Assembly: GCA_965205965.1 (NCBI GenBank)
Contig: CBDBHT010000007.1
Location: 620,001-684,000, forward strand
Reading direction: 5' to 3'
Source: Bin55 sp965205965
GTDB lineage: Bacteria; Pseudomonadota; Gammaproteobacteria; Pseudomonadales; Azotimanducaceae
DNA length: 64,000 nt
In this document: positions 18,493 through 27,637 of the stretch, one piece after another
Layout of the letters: every line of letters begins with the position of its first letter
Position numbering within the stretch: the stretch's first letter is position 1
The notes under the pieces: generated by a model
Told to the model about the DNA's origin: nothing
Databases searched by the model: none
Seen by the model: the letters and a program-made list of their open reading frames with translations, nothing else
Program-made: the position numbers and the translations under genes

Positions 18493-19060
18493 CCCGGATA
18501 TTGCACGAATTAAGACAGCAAGGCTCCTATAGATTCGATATCATTCAAGTAGTTAAACCCAATATCGAAGGAGACCTTGCTGTGACGAAATGTTACCAAA
18601 ATACGATCCATTTTTCATCCGTGCAACGCCGTTAAGGTGGAGGCCGAATTCAGCGGTGGTGCGATCACCAGTAACGGGGGTATTTCGCTGCTCGCGGAGG
18701 TGGACCGGCACTTGGGTCTGACGCACTCGGTATCAAAGTACTTGGGGGATGCACGGCGTCAGGCCAGTTGCTGAGCACCGTTTGCAAGATCTGCTCAGGC
18801 AGCGTGTGTATGCATTGGCTCTGGGGCATGAGGACTTGAACGATCACGGGGAATTGCGCCACGATCCGGCCTTGCAGACGGCGACCTCCCGGATAGAGAA
18901 CCCCTTGGCGAGGTCCGTCGACGTTGTGTTGCCTGGAGCAGCGTGCGGATCGGGAGACGGCGGTGGCGGTACAGCCAGGCGTTGTTCGAGTCATTCGTGA
19001 AGGCGCATGCGACGCCGCCACATTTTTACGGCGCAGACTACCCGACGAATTCGTGTTTCG
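18490..19060 (+). pseudogene. IS1380-family element, left end and N-terminal fragment
   Basis: The terminal repeat TAGCCCGGATATTGCAC is followed by AAGGAG at 18568 and a GTG start at 18582. After a frameshift near 18630 the product reads VEAEFSGGAITSNGGISLLA, then LLRQRVYALALGHEDLNDHG and, in another frame, ALFESFVKAHATPP. These are N-terminal and central signatures of IS1380 transposases. The sequence decays before the first catalytic Asp region. The same left end occurs in inverse orientation at 36000-36108. The element separates two TonB receptor genes. Confidence 0.78.
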
Positions 19061-19244
19061 TCTCGACTCAATCGACAATTATGGCAATTTCAGCTGCCGT
19101 CCCGGCAGTGCGAAGTAGCGGTCTAGCATGGCCTCCTTGACCGACAGCGTGCGTGGCGGTTACTAAGTGGTAATTGCTAATGGTACGATTAAAGCCGTAG
19201 GTATGTTATATATAATTTTTAATTTAGAGATGAAGAGGAATCAA

Positions 19245-22187
19245 ATGAGTCCGGTCGGAAAACATCAATCAGTTCGATATAACTCAAGATGGTATCAGTT
19301 GAGTGTCTCTCGAGTTTCCCCAGTACTTTTTCTCGCTTTCCTTGTTTCGCCTATGCCGTCCGTGTACGGAGACGATATTCAATCTGCATCCGCATCGTCC
19401 GAGTTGGAAGAGGTTATCGTGATCGGATCAAGGATTCGACAAGAGGCGGATTCTCATCTCGATAATATTCAGGAGATCAGCTCAGATGAGCTGGATCGCA
19501 CGGGACTGGTATCAATTGGTGACATCTTGCGCCAAGTTCCTACGGCAGGTTCACCTTTAAACACTCAGTTTAACAGCAGTGGTAATTTCGGATTTCCACC
19601 GGATGGTGGTGGAGTTGGAGCTGGCGAAACACATGTCGATTTAAGGCATCTTGGTTCTAAAAGGGTACTTTTATTGGTTGATGGATTACGTTGGATCAAT
19701 GGCTCCTCAGGAAGCGGTGTAGGTGGTGCAGTGGATCTGAATACCATCCCACTATCCCTCATCGAACGGGTCGAGATATTAGAAGATGGTGCCTCTGCTA
19801 TCTACGGTTCTGATGCGTTGGCCGGAGTAGTTAACATCGTCACCAAAACACGGCAACAAGGGTTGCAAGTTGAGTTATATACAGGGTCCTATTCAGACGG
19901 GGGCGAGTCGTTTAAATTATCTTTAGTCAGTGGTATGCAAGGCTCTTGGTGGCGTGCCGTGGGAGGTATGAGCTATACGGACCAAACGGCACTTGACGCA
20001 TCCACACGCGAACTATCTCGATACCCCAAACCCAATACCGACATTCGTCACGGGAGTACGTTCACACCGCAGGGAAGGGTAATTTTCACCGATCCGAATA
20101 CGGGAACGTTTATCAATTGTGCATTAAATGAAGGAGTCAACGATCCAGTATACGATCCTTCAAATCCATGTGGTGACAGTGATTCGTATCATCCGTGGTC
20201 AAATGCAGACCGGTTTAACTACGCACAATACAATCTTCTTCTGACCCCATCGGAACGTATGGGGTGGTTTGGTAAATTTCAGTTTGATTTGACGGAAACA
20301 ACTGGATTCACGGCAAAAGCTGTTCTCAATCAACGCAAATCGCTCAATCGTGCAGCACCCGAACCTCTCTGGCTTGGGCAGTTTGGAGAATCTGGGAGTT
20401 TGCTGGACACTATATCAATTCATCACACCAATCCATTCAATCATTTTGGTTTTGATATCGGTCCGGAGGGAACGTTCATCACGCGTCGGCCGTTAGAGAG
20501 CGGTCCACGAATTTTTGATCAGACTGTAGATACGGTGTATGTGTCAGCGCAGTTGTCCGGGCTGAGTGAGTTCTTCGGCAATGGATATTTCTGGGATGCA
20601 AACGTAGTTACATCGAAAAACTCCGCAGATCAAAGGAAACAAGGCGCACATAACGCGCGCAAGCTGAAGCAGGCTTTGGGACCCATCGAAGAGTGTATTT
20701 CCCCTTGTGTCCCGTTTAATTTTCTTGGCGGAGCGGGGACGATTACTCAGGAGATGTTAGATTGGGTTGGCTTTATTCAACGAGACCAAAGTGAACAATC
20801 CTTGTTAAGTGTTTCCTTTAACCTTTCTGGTGATTTTCTCGCGTTGCCCGCGGGTGCATTGGCGGTGGCAACGGGTTTTGAATATCGAGCATTGGAAGGG
20901 AGTTTTACTCCTGATCCGATAGTTTCCGCCGGAGATACAGCAGGTATTCCAGCGCAACCTACTCAGGGAGATTACACGATCAATGAACTATACCTGGAGA
21001 CCGAAATTCCGCTAGTTCAAGGGGTGAAGGGTGCGTTCGCCATTCGAGCATTTGATTACAGTACCTTTGGTTCGGATACTACTGCCAAAGCTGCTCTAAT
21101 CTGGGACCCCATTCCCTCACTGCGAGTGCGCGTCCACGTTGCAGAAGGTTTTAGGGCACCAAATATAGGAGAATTATATGGGGGACGGACACGTTTCGAT
21201 GCTAGTATTGCTGATCCTTGTGCGGATTTGAGTAACAACGGAAATGCGCGGGTGGTTGCCAATTGCATCAATCAAGGTGTACCCGAAGACGGTAGTTATA
21301 TACAACTGAGCTCTCAGATAGCTGTCCTGACTGGGGGCAATAGGGAATTGACACCTGAAACTGGTACAGGGACGACACTCAAACTGACGTATGAACCGGA
21401 ATGGTTTGAGCACTTGTCCCTACAGTTGTCGAAATACCGACACTCGATTGACGATACGATCACTGCTTTTGACGCACAAACTGTACTAAATAACTGCTAC
21501 TTGGAAGACATTGTTGATTTTTGTGGATTTATTCAACGTAATGAAGTTGGTGGCATTGCGCAATTTACAAACACACTTTTCAATATAGGAACTATTAAAA
21601 CGTCAGGTACCGACTACGGGGTGACCTATAAAAGAAGCTTTGAGAAAGTAGGGGAACTTGTGGTGACTTACGATGCGACATACTTGAGCTCATTTCAAGA
21701 GATCGCTAGGGATGCCGTAGGTGTAGAGATAAAAAGACGTGAACTAGCCGGCCGTTCAGATGCCGACCGTGGTAAACCAAAACTGAAGTACACAACTAAA
21801 ATTGGTTGGTATAAAGATCCATGGCAGGCATCGTGGACTGGAAGATTCATTGATAAAATGATGGAGCGATGTTCTGATTTTCTTGACGGCAGTCCGGATA
21901 GTTTTACAACCTTAGGCCTCTGTTCGCACCCCAACGCGATGGAACACTCTGCTTCAGAAAATGAACTGCAATCGATTTTTTATCATAATGTACATCTGAG
22001 TTATAGACAAGCGATGCGTGGATTCCAAATCAGCTACGTACTTGGTATTAATAATCTGTTCGATGCTGATACACCAACGAGTTACAGTGCATCTTTGAAT
22101 GGGTACGATGCCTCTACACACGAGATACCAGAAAGTCGGTATACCTATTTCAGAATTTCACTTGTAACTCAGGAATTAACGGAGTGA
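19245..22187 (+). CDS. TonB-dependent outer-membrane receptor
   Basis: A protein of about 980 aa of the same broad family as the receptor at 15466. After a hydrophobic signal segment (VLFLAFLVSPMPSVYG) and EEVIVIGSRIR comes the plug, with LRHLGSKRVLLLVDGLRW and EDGASAIYGSDALAGVVNIV. A barrel follows that ends in YFRISLVTQELTE, lacking the usual terminal aromatic residue because of a short tail. I start at ATG 19245, which has AGAGG eight bases upstream; an ATG at 19230 is an alternative. The two receptors are clearly different in sequence, so they are paralogues rather than a recent duplication. The ligand is unknown. Confidence 0.9.
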   Translation: MSPVGKHQSVRYNSRWYQLSVSRVSPVLFLAFLVSPMPSVYGDDIQSASASSELEEVIVIGSRIRQEADSHLDNIQEISSDELDRTGLVSIGDILRQVPTAGSPLNTQFNSSGNFGFPPDGGGVGAGETHVDLRHLGSKRVLLLVDGLRWINGSSGSGVGGAVDLNTIPLSLIERVEILEDGASAIYGSDALAGVVNIVTKTRQQGLQVELYTGSYSDGGESFKLSLVSGMQGSWWRAVGGMSYTDQTALDASTRELSRYPKPNTDIRHGSTFTPQGRVIFTDPNTGTFINCALNEGVNDPVYDPSNPCGDSDSYHPWSNADRFNYAQYNLLLTPSERMGWFGKFQFDLTETTGFTAKAVLNQRKSLNRAAPEPLWLGQFGESGSLLDTISIHHTNPFNHFGFDIGPEGTFITRRPLESGPRIFDQTVDTVYVSAQLSGLSEFFGNGYFWDANVVTSKNSADQRKQGAHNARKLKQALGPIEECISPCVPFNFLGGAGTITQEMLDWVGFIQRDQSEQSLLSVSFNLSGDFLALPAGALAVATGFEYRALEGSFTPDPIVSAGDTAGIPAQPTQGDYTINELYLETEIPLVQGVKGAFAIRAFDYSTFGSDTTAKAALIWDPIPSLRVRVHVAEGFRAPNIGELYGGRTRFDASIADPCADLSNNGNARVVANCINQGVPEDGSYIQLSSQIAVLTGGNRELTPETGTGTTLKLTYEPEWFEHLSLQLSKYRHSIDDTITAFDAQTVLNNCYLEDIVDFCGFIQRNEVGGIAQFTNTLFNIGTIKTSGTDYGVTYKRSFEKVGELVVTYDATYLSSFQEIARDAVGVEIKRRELAGRSDADRGKPKLKYTTKIGWYKDPWQASWTGRFIDKMMERCSDFLDGSPDSFTTLGLCSHPNAMEHSASENELQSIFYHNVHLSYRQAMRGFQISYVLGINNLFDADTPTSYSASLNGYDASTHEIPESRYTYFRISLVTQELTE

Positions 22188-22272
22188 CACTGTAAGGTAA
22201 GTGGCATGGTCTAGATTCGAGGAACCGTATAGGCAGCCCTTCCCCGTATAGTTTCATTTGGGAATCACATCG

Positions 22273-22329
22273 AATTTTAGCCAAAAGTTCTTGACATCTT
22301 CGACCCGTTGATTACAACTCGATGTAATC
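22273..22329. repeat. IS1595-type end sequence with adjacent hairpin
   Basis: GAATTTTAGCCAAAAGTTCTTGACATCTTCG is the exact complement of 33925-33957 and close to 26181-26215, the end of the IS1595 element. No transposase sequence adjoins it, so this is a solo end. GATTACA-ACTCGA-TGTAATC (22310-22329) forms a small perfect hairpin just after it. The 33957 copy also continues with CGATGTAAT. Confidence 0.6.
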
Positions 22330-22415
22330 CCCTAAAATTGTATTATCAATAGGCCTTCATGGTGAGAGATTCATCTAGCTTCAACTGAGTGACTTTCATG
22401 GAGAACAACATACTT

Positions 22416-24249
22416 AGTGTCTGTGCGAAAACCCTGACGATTCTACCAAAGCGTTGATTATTGCGGCATGGAAGGATGTTTTGAGCTAAAATGCTGCAGG
22501 TGAAGATTGCCGTTGGAGGCGTTGAAATGGGCTTTTTTAGGGGTTTCAGGGGGGTCGGTGCGGATCTTCGTCGGGAGGTCGGCGATCATGAGACGTTTCG
22601 AGCATGCCTTGCGGTTGGACGAGGTGCCGATCGGTGAGATCAAGATCAACGTGAAGTCCCGGGACGACATTCCGGCGTTGTTGTTGGGATTGCAGCATCT
22701 GTACGTGTCGTGTCGGGAGGAATGGGAAGGGTTACTGGGTTGCCATGTGACCGCGGATCGGGATCCGGAGAACGGTCGGCCGGGGATGACGCTGTGGCGG
22801 GTTCTGGTGATGGCGGTTCTCAAGCAAGGTTTGGATTGCGACTACGACCGTCTGGGGGAGTTGGTGAACCATCACCAGGGTGGTACGGAAGATGCTGCAG
22901 CATGGGTTTCTGGATGACTGGACGTACTCGGTGCGCATGTTGCAGGACAACGTGTCGCTGGTGACGCCGGCGTTGCTACAGGAGTTGCAATGCGCTGCTG
23001 GTGCGCGAAGGGTCATGCGGTGGCGGGAAAGCCCCCTGGTGCTGCCTTGGACGGTCGGGTTGACTCGTGCGTAGTGGAAGACGGACGTGCATTACTCGAC
23101 GACGGACGTGAACCTGCTGTGGGATGCGATGCGGGTGCTGCTGACGGAGGTTTCGGTCTGTTGCGGATCGCATGGGGTGTCGGGATGGCGGCAGGGGCGG
23201 TACTGGCGGAGGCAGGTTCGGCAGGGCTATCAACGGGTGAGCTGCGCACGGTTGTGGCGTCAACGCCCGAAGGCGGTGGCGGCGTGGTTGACCCTGTGCG
23301 GCGATCTGACGGGGCGACTGGGCGTCACGCTGGAGAGGCCTTGGCAGGATTGCCGGAGGGCTCGGTGACGCCGGCGCAGCTGTCGCGATGGCGCTGGTTT
23401 CACGCCTGCTCGGTGCGTTTGCAGGATCAGATCCTCCGTCGCGTGCTGGAGGGGGAGACGATCCCGCACGAGGAGAAGTTGTTCTCGCTGTTCGAGCCGC
23501 ATACGCGCTGGATCATGAAGGGCAAGGCCGGCAAGCCGGTGGAGTTGGGGGTTCCCCTGACGGTGCTGGAAGATCAACATCCGTTCATCCTGGGTTGGCA
23601 CTTGCAGTGGCAGGGCGGCGACGTGGACATGGCCGTTCCGCTGGTGGCGGCGTGCCAGGCGCAGTATCCGGAATTGCGCGGCTGCAGTTTCGACCGGAGG
23701 TTCCACAGCCCCGCCAACCAACAGCAACTGGCCGCGATGCTGGAGCACGTCGCGTTGCCCGCGAAGGGGCGCGGCACGGAGGCCAGTCGGAAGCCCGGGA
23801 AAGTGAAGCATCATTCGTGGCGCGACGCCGGCGGCATCCGGGCGTGGAATCGGCGATCCATGCGTTGGAAAGCCATGGCTTGGACCGGGTGCGCACACAT
23901 GGCCGGGCAGGCTTCGAACGCACCGTGGGTATCTCGATCCTCGCCGCCAACCTGCATCGGCTCGGACGGTTGCTGCAGCAACGGGCGGCACGGCGGCACC
24001 ATCGCACGCACGCACCACCCTATCGTCTAGCGGCCTAGCCGTCCCCATCCTCAATATCCACATCCTTCCCGCCCCTCGGGACGGACGCCGCACGCCCCGA
24101 AAGCGAGCAGGAGAACATCGTCCGCACTTTTGGAGCCCCGATGGACGGATGACCCGTCGTACATTTCCTAAATCAACAGGATCCCCTGAGCGACGGATAC
24201 CATCAAGTGACTTAAACCCGTCGTAAAATGGGGTTTTCCCGCAGACACT
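22416..24249 (+). mobile_element. ISNCY-family element with both ends, transposase broken
   Basis: The 1834-base element is bounded by AGTGTCTGTGCGAAAACCC at the left and, read inward, AGTGTCTGCGGGAAAACCC at the right. It is nearly identical to the copy at 56973-60292 but contains no nested insertion. No target duplication is evident. Its right end adjoins a truncated-looking open frame on the minus strand. Confidence 0.88.
22588..24038 (+). pseudogene. ISNCY-family transposase, multiple frameshifts
   Basis: Aligned with the copy at 57146, this gene has single-base insertions near 22882, 22989 and 23078 and further small changes near 23013, 23100 and 23336. A direct-repeat-sized deletion near 23400 shortens SRWRWFHVAMALVSRL. 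The central block is readable in one frame (22990-24030): EEKLFSLFEPHTRWIMKGKA, then KPVELGVPLTVLEDQHPFIL. The C-terminus reads YRLAA in another frame. The number of lesions rules out activity. Confidence 0.85.
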
Positions 24250-24263
24250 AGCTAAACTCACCG

Positions 24264-24581
24264 CTACCATTTTTTCAGCGACCTTAGAGGACAACTCGCA
24301 TCCCCCACAGTCTCGATCGCATAGTCGCTCGCATCGTTGACAATCCCTTTGACCTTATCGATACACCGGCCTTTCGTAAGAAATGTTAGTGAATTCGTCA
24401 CCATCGTATCCAAGAATACTGCTTCGCTTATCCCCAAAAGCACTGAAACGACATTTAGCGGCCACTCAGGTGGTCCCTCACATCCAGCAGCAAAGATCGA
24501 ATAGTGACCATCAGACCCGACAATGGATGATATCGAAGTGTGGGCAGCGACATTGTCCGAACGATCGATCGCCCGGCGCAA
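24264..24581 (-). CDS. Unrecognised 105-aa open frame beside ISNCY end
   Basis: This minus-strand frame encodes SIVGSDGHYSIFAAGCEGPP, then WPLNVVSVLLGISEAVFLDT and KGIVNDASDYAIETVGD. The composition looks protein-like rather than random, but I know no family. Its stop lies only 15 bases inside from the ISNCY right end, so the 3' part of an older gene may have been replaced by the insertion. There is no clear ribosome binding site. Confidence 0.3.
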   Translation of the reverse strand: MRRAIDRSDNVAAHTSISSIVGSDGHYSIFAAGCEGPPEWPLNVVSVLLGISEAVFLDTMVTNSLTFLTKGRCIDKVKGIVNDASDYAIETVGDASCPLRSLKKW

Positions 24582-24615
24582 GTTGGGATTGGACGGAAAA
24601 GAGAAGGTTTTGTAT

Positions 24616-24630
24616 ATTCCAATATGGAAT
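24616..24630. promoter_or_regulatory. Small dyad upstream of the broken HTH gene
   Basis: ATTCC-AATAT-GGAAT is a perfect five-base dyad with a five-base spacer, 36 bases before the HTH gene start. It could be an operator for that regulator. The short arms make chance occurrence likely. Confidence 0.2.
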
Positions 24631-24665
24631 TGTCAGGTCTTTTCGTGGAAGGAGGTCGATGGAAC

Positions 24666-24847
24666 ATGTCTACTGAGGAACCCTGGGTGGGTATAGAGGA
24701 TGTAGCTGCCCATCTGCAGGTAGCCAAGGATAAGGTCTATCGTTGGGTCTGCCTGCGCATCGAGTCGGTCGGCTGTTCCGTTTCAGGCTCTCGCAAGTGG
24801 ACGAGTGGGTTCAAAATACCAGTGCTCGCTCATCAGACAGCAGATAG
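24666..24847 (+). pseudogene. Excisionase/MerR-like helix-turn-helix protein, frameshifted
   Basis: The first part reads STEEPWVGIEDVAAHLQVAK followed by DKVYRWV. This is the canonical start of a roughly 65-aa excisionase-type DNA-binding protein. The second part, in another frame, reads LPAHRVGRLFRFRLSQVDEW followed by VQ, the standard wing and last helix. About ten bases that would encode the glu/lys/gly link between RWV and LPAHR are missing, which shifts the frame. Proteins of this type often sit beside DNA methyltransferase or restriction genes, which fits the broken restriction genes downstream. The product cannot fold as the family does. Confidence 0.72.
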
Positions 24848-24879
24848 TCTGACGAATCTGTCAAGAACTCGGAGAACGA

Positions 24880-25693
24880 TCAGGACAATGGCTGATGATC
24901 TTCTTTCGGCCCAGCGAATGGATCGAAGAATTGCTCTTGCGCGTCGATGCGGCCAGAGCAATCTCTCGTACTGAACGGGACCGTGGTAGACGCGGACGAT
25001 GGTGATGTTAGTGGGGTTCGAGCCGTCCCATAGGCTGGTGGTGTTGTAGCGAGTGCATTCATAATTGATCATGTCCAATATTCCGAGTCTGACATCGTTT
25101 GTTTTGTCGAGGATCAGTGCGAAGTCGATTCCAAGCCAGATGGCGAAGGCTTCAGGACCGGTAATTCCAGTCGCGGTTGTGTATTCATACTCGTCCATGA
25201 AATAGTCTCTCAATCGGCGCAGTTCGCGGTTGTTTCTATAGTGGGCTACGCAGTAGACCCAAGGTTCATACGCCGAGGCGAACGACAATTTCGCGTCTTT
25301 TACGTCTACAGACGGGACAATCGCACTGGCCCAAATAGTGCCGTCCTTGGTGAGGGTGCCATCACGCTGGTCACGAATTCCAGGTTTGAGCTCTTCCTCT
25401 CTTCGATAATAGGCGGGCGTTGCAAGCTGGATCTTTTCCGTACGAGTGGCAGCAGCATAGGATGGTTCTGAAAACGCAACCACGTTACCAACGGCGGGTG
25501 TTTGACGTGGTCGGTAGTCGAGGTGGTACACGAAGAGCAGATTCAAAGACCGGGTTTTCATATCGTGAACGCTGATCGCCTTCGTCATCTTAGGTGGTGC
25601 TGTGGCGGCAGAGTTCCTAATCTTGGCAAGGCAGTAAATGTCTCTAATTGTTTGATTGAAGGTTGGGACTGCGTTGCTGCTGAGGCAAGCCAC
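24880..25693 (-). pseudogene. Unrecognised protein of about 270 aa, 3' end frameshifted
   Basis: I do not recognise this protein. The conserved-looking core runs AYEPWVYCVAHYRNNRELRR, then GPEAFAIWLGIDFALILDK, then TTSLWDGSNPTNITIVRVYH. It has no signal peptide or membrane segment. Near 24970 the natural C-terminus seems to continue in another frame as RDCSGRIDAQEQFFDPFAGP to a stop at 24880. The long open frame instead runs on to 24833 with Arg-rich nonsense, so I infer a one-base lesion. A start at Met-36 (25588) is as likely as 25693. The gene lies downstream of the 88-aa gene on the same strand, possibly as a unit. Confidence 0.5.
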
Positions 25694-25798
25694 GACGAGT
25701 CGTCATCACGGTGACAGGAAGCAGTTGAGCTATGGAAATTCATGGATCGCAGCTCAGCGATACAAATATTGTGTTGATGACATAGCGTGAACAGGCGA

Positions 25799-26065
25799 TT
25801 AGACCTCGTCCTCGTCGGAAAGACCGTCGATGTCGTTATTTCCCTGGAGCTTGCTGAGGACGGCTGATATTTGAGGGTAAACAGCAATGGGTTCAGAGGC
25901 AGGGCCATGGATCAAGGTGCCGTCTTCCACAGAGTCGAGTGCAGGATTGATCTTGTTGGGAACAATGTGGCGCTCGACGAAGGAGACGGTATCGGGATTG
26001 ATCCAGACCTCCCGTTGTTCACTGGTATTGTCAGGCTGAGTGAGGAAGCAAACGAATCGAGGCAT
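25799..26065 (-). CDS. Unrecognised 88-aa acidic protein
   Basis: The small protein begins MPRFVCFLTQPDNTSEQREV and continues WINPDTVSFVERH, TLIHGPASEPIAVYPQISAVLSKL and a very acidic tail (DIDGLSDEDEV). The pattern of a strand, a VNPD-like turn, an allowed-value strand and a terminal helix is reminiscent of FlbD-like or short PilZ-like folds, but I cannot assign it. It is upstream of the unrecognised 270-aa gene in the same orientation, 105 bases apart, and next to the IS1595 left end. Confidence 0.45.
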   Translation of the reverse strand: MPRFVCFLTQPDNTSEQREVWINPDTVSFVERHIVPNKINPALDSVEDGTLIHGPASEPIAVYPQISAVLSKLQGNNDIDGLSDEDEV

Positions 26066-26239
26066 GTGTTAACCAGAATTGTTATTAAAGAGGAACGTAT
26101 TAGACGATGGAGTACCAAGGAAGTGCAACCGGTCGCGGAACCTGTCTTGATTGGAAATTACTTTGAATCTTGATCTATAGAGTTCTTGACATTTTCGAGC
26201 CGTTGGCTAAAATTATTAAATAAGTAGAGGGAAAGTATT

Positions 26240-27193
26240 GTGACAGCTAAGCGTAAAGGACCGGGCAAGGCGTACCGCCAATCCATCAACCCTCTTGATG
26301 TCGTCAGAAAATTCGATACGGAAGAGAAAGCCGAGGCATGGTTTGTCGAGCAACGGTGGCCGGATGGGATCGTTTGCCCCCATTGTGGGGGCAATAACAT
26401 TGCCACGGTCAGGACTCGGAAGCCCCAGCCGTGGCGATGTCGAACGTGCCGGAAGCATTTCTCTGTCAAAACCAAGACCATTATGCACAGTGCAAACATC
26501 CCTCTAAGACAATGGGCGATTGCCATCTATCTGTATTCAACCAGCTTGAAAGGTGTCTCAAGTATGAAACTGCATAGAGACTTCGGCATTACCCAACGGT
26601 CGGCCTGGTACATGGGACATCGGCTGCGAGAAATGTGGGATGCGAAACCCACTAAGTTCGATGGTCCGGTGGAAGCAGACGAAACCTATATCGGTGGCAA
26701 GGAAGCCAACAAACACGAATCCAGGAAGCTCCATGCGGGGAGAGGTACGGTGGGCAAGACTGCCGTAGCAGGTATCAGAGACAGGGATAGTGGACGGGTT
26801 CGCACCACCGTCGTACGGGATGTGAGCAAGCGAACCTTGCAGAGGTTCATTGGTGAGCACGTCCATCCAGAGGCCATGGTATACACCGATGAACACAAGG
26901 CGTATGCCAACCTCCCATTCCAACATCGGATGGTGAGTCACAGCGTTGGAGAATTTGTCAACGATATGGCCCACACGAACGGGATAGAATCGCATTGGGC
27001 GATGCTCAAGCGAGGATATATTGGCGTGTATCACCAGATGAGCGTCAAGCATCTCGCCCGATACATCCATGAATTCGAGGGAAGGCACAACGTTCGCAAG
27101 CTGGATACCCGAGACCAGATGTCATGGATGGCCAAGAACGCCAAAGACAAGCGTATGATCTATGCATCGCTAACTGCACGGCAGGCGCATTGA
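26240..27193 (+). CDS. IS1595-family transposase
   Basis: This 317-aa protein appears intact. An N-terminal zinc ribbon (CPHCGG near 49 and CRTCRKHFSVK near 69) precedes a DDE/N domain of the ISXO2-like type. That domain has VEADETYIGGKEANKH with the first Asp, VYTDEHKAY with the second and HTNGIESHWAMLKRG with the terminal Asn/Glu segment. The GTG or upstream codon used cannot be fixed. The reading frame from 26240 begins TAKRKGPGKAYRQSINPLD, and the same N-terminus is retained in the deletion copy at 33550-33962. It acts on its own DNA ends. Confidence 0.92.
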   Translation: MTAKRKGPGKAYRQSINPLDVVRKFDTEEKAEAWFVEQRWPDGIVCPHCGGNNIATVRTRKPQPWRCRTCRKHFSVKTKTIMHSANIPLRQWAIAIYLYSTSLKGVSSMKLHRDFGITQRSAWYMGHRLREMWDAKPTKFDGPVEADETYIGGKEANKHESRKLHAGRGTVGKTAVAGIRDRDSGRVRTTVVRDVSKRTLQRFIGEHVHPEAMVYTDEHKAYANLPFQHRMVSHSVGEFVNDMAHTNGIESHWAMLKRGYIGVYHQMSVKHLARYIHEFEGRHNVRKLDTRDQMSWMAKNAKDKRMIYASLTARQAH

Positions 27194-27203
27194 AGAAGAC
27201 TTC

Positions 27204-27416
27204 ATGGCGAGAACTGGAAGACCCTCGAGACCGCTTGCGCCCAAGATGGATACTACCCCTGAGCAACTGACGCATAAGGTGCTGGGTTCTGGGAAGCCGG
27301 ACCAGAAAGGACCAGAAGGCAAGGCCTACTGTTGTATAAGTTGCGGAAAAGAAGTGGCTTACCCGGATACTCTATTTGATGATGGGAAGTGTCAGCAGTG
27401 TCATCAAGTTGATTGA
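27204..27416 (+). CDS. Small zinc-ribbon protein, IS1595 passenger
   Basis: A 70-aa protein starting MARTGRPSRPLAPKM, 11 bases after the transposase stop. The C-terminal half carries a four-Cys zinc ribbon: CISCGKEVAYPDTLFDDGKC followed by QQC, which has the spacing C-x2-C-x15-C-x2-C. The N-terminal half is basic and Pro-rich. It is most likely a passenger or accessory gene of the IS1595 element, perhaps binding DNA or the transposase (inference). I recall similar short zinc-ribbon genes after ISXO2-like transposases but could not verify this. Confidence 0.7.
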   Translation: MARTGRPSRPLAPKMDTTPEQLTHKVLGSGKPDQKGPEGKAYCCISCGKEVAYPDTLFDDGKCQQCHQVD

Positions 27417-27637
27417 TGCTGATCCAAAGTCCCAGAACACTGAACAACAGAGAGCGACATTTTCATGCATGGTCGTATCAGCACTAAAGGTTTGAATTTT
27501 TGATAACGATTTCACTATGTAGATTGATAGTTCAAGTATGAGATCGAACGTGAAAGACCAGAAATTCAAGGGTTCCCACACTCCTGAGCTCAGTGTTTAA
27601 CCATGGTGCAATGGATAACAAGGCAAGCTAGATAGCA

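Larger units (their letters stand above)
26181..27416 (+). mobile_element. IS1595-family element with zinc-ribbon passenger, right end not found
   Basis: The left end AGTTCTTGACATTTTCGAGCC recurs near 22290 and 33930. It is followed by an intact transposase gene and a 70-aa zinc-ribbon gene in the same direction. I searched downstream to about 27640 for the inverse of the left end and found none. The element is therefore right-truncated or its right end is too divergent to see. Confidence 0.75.
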
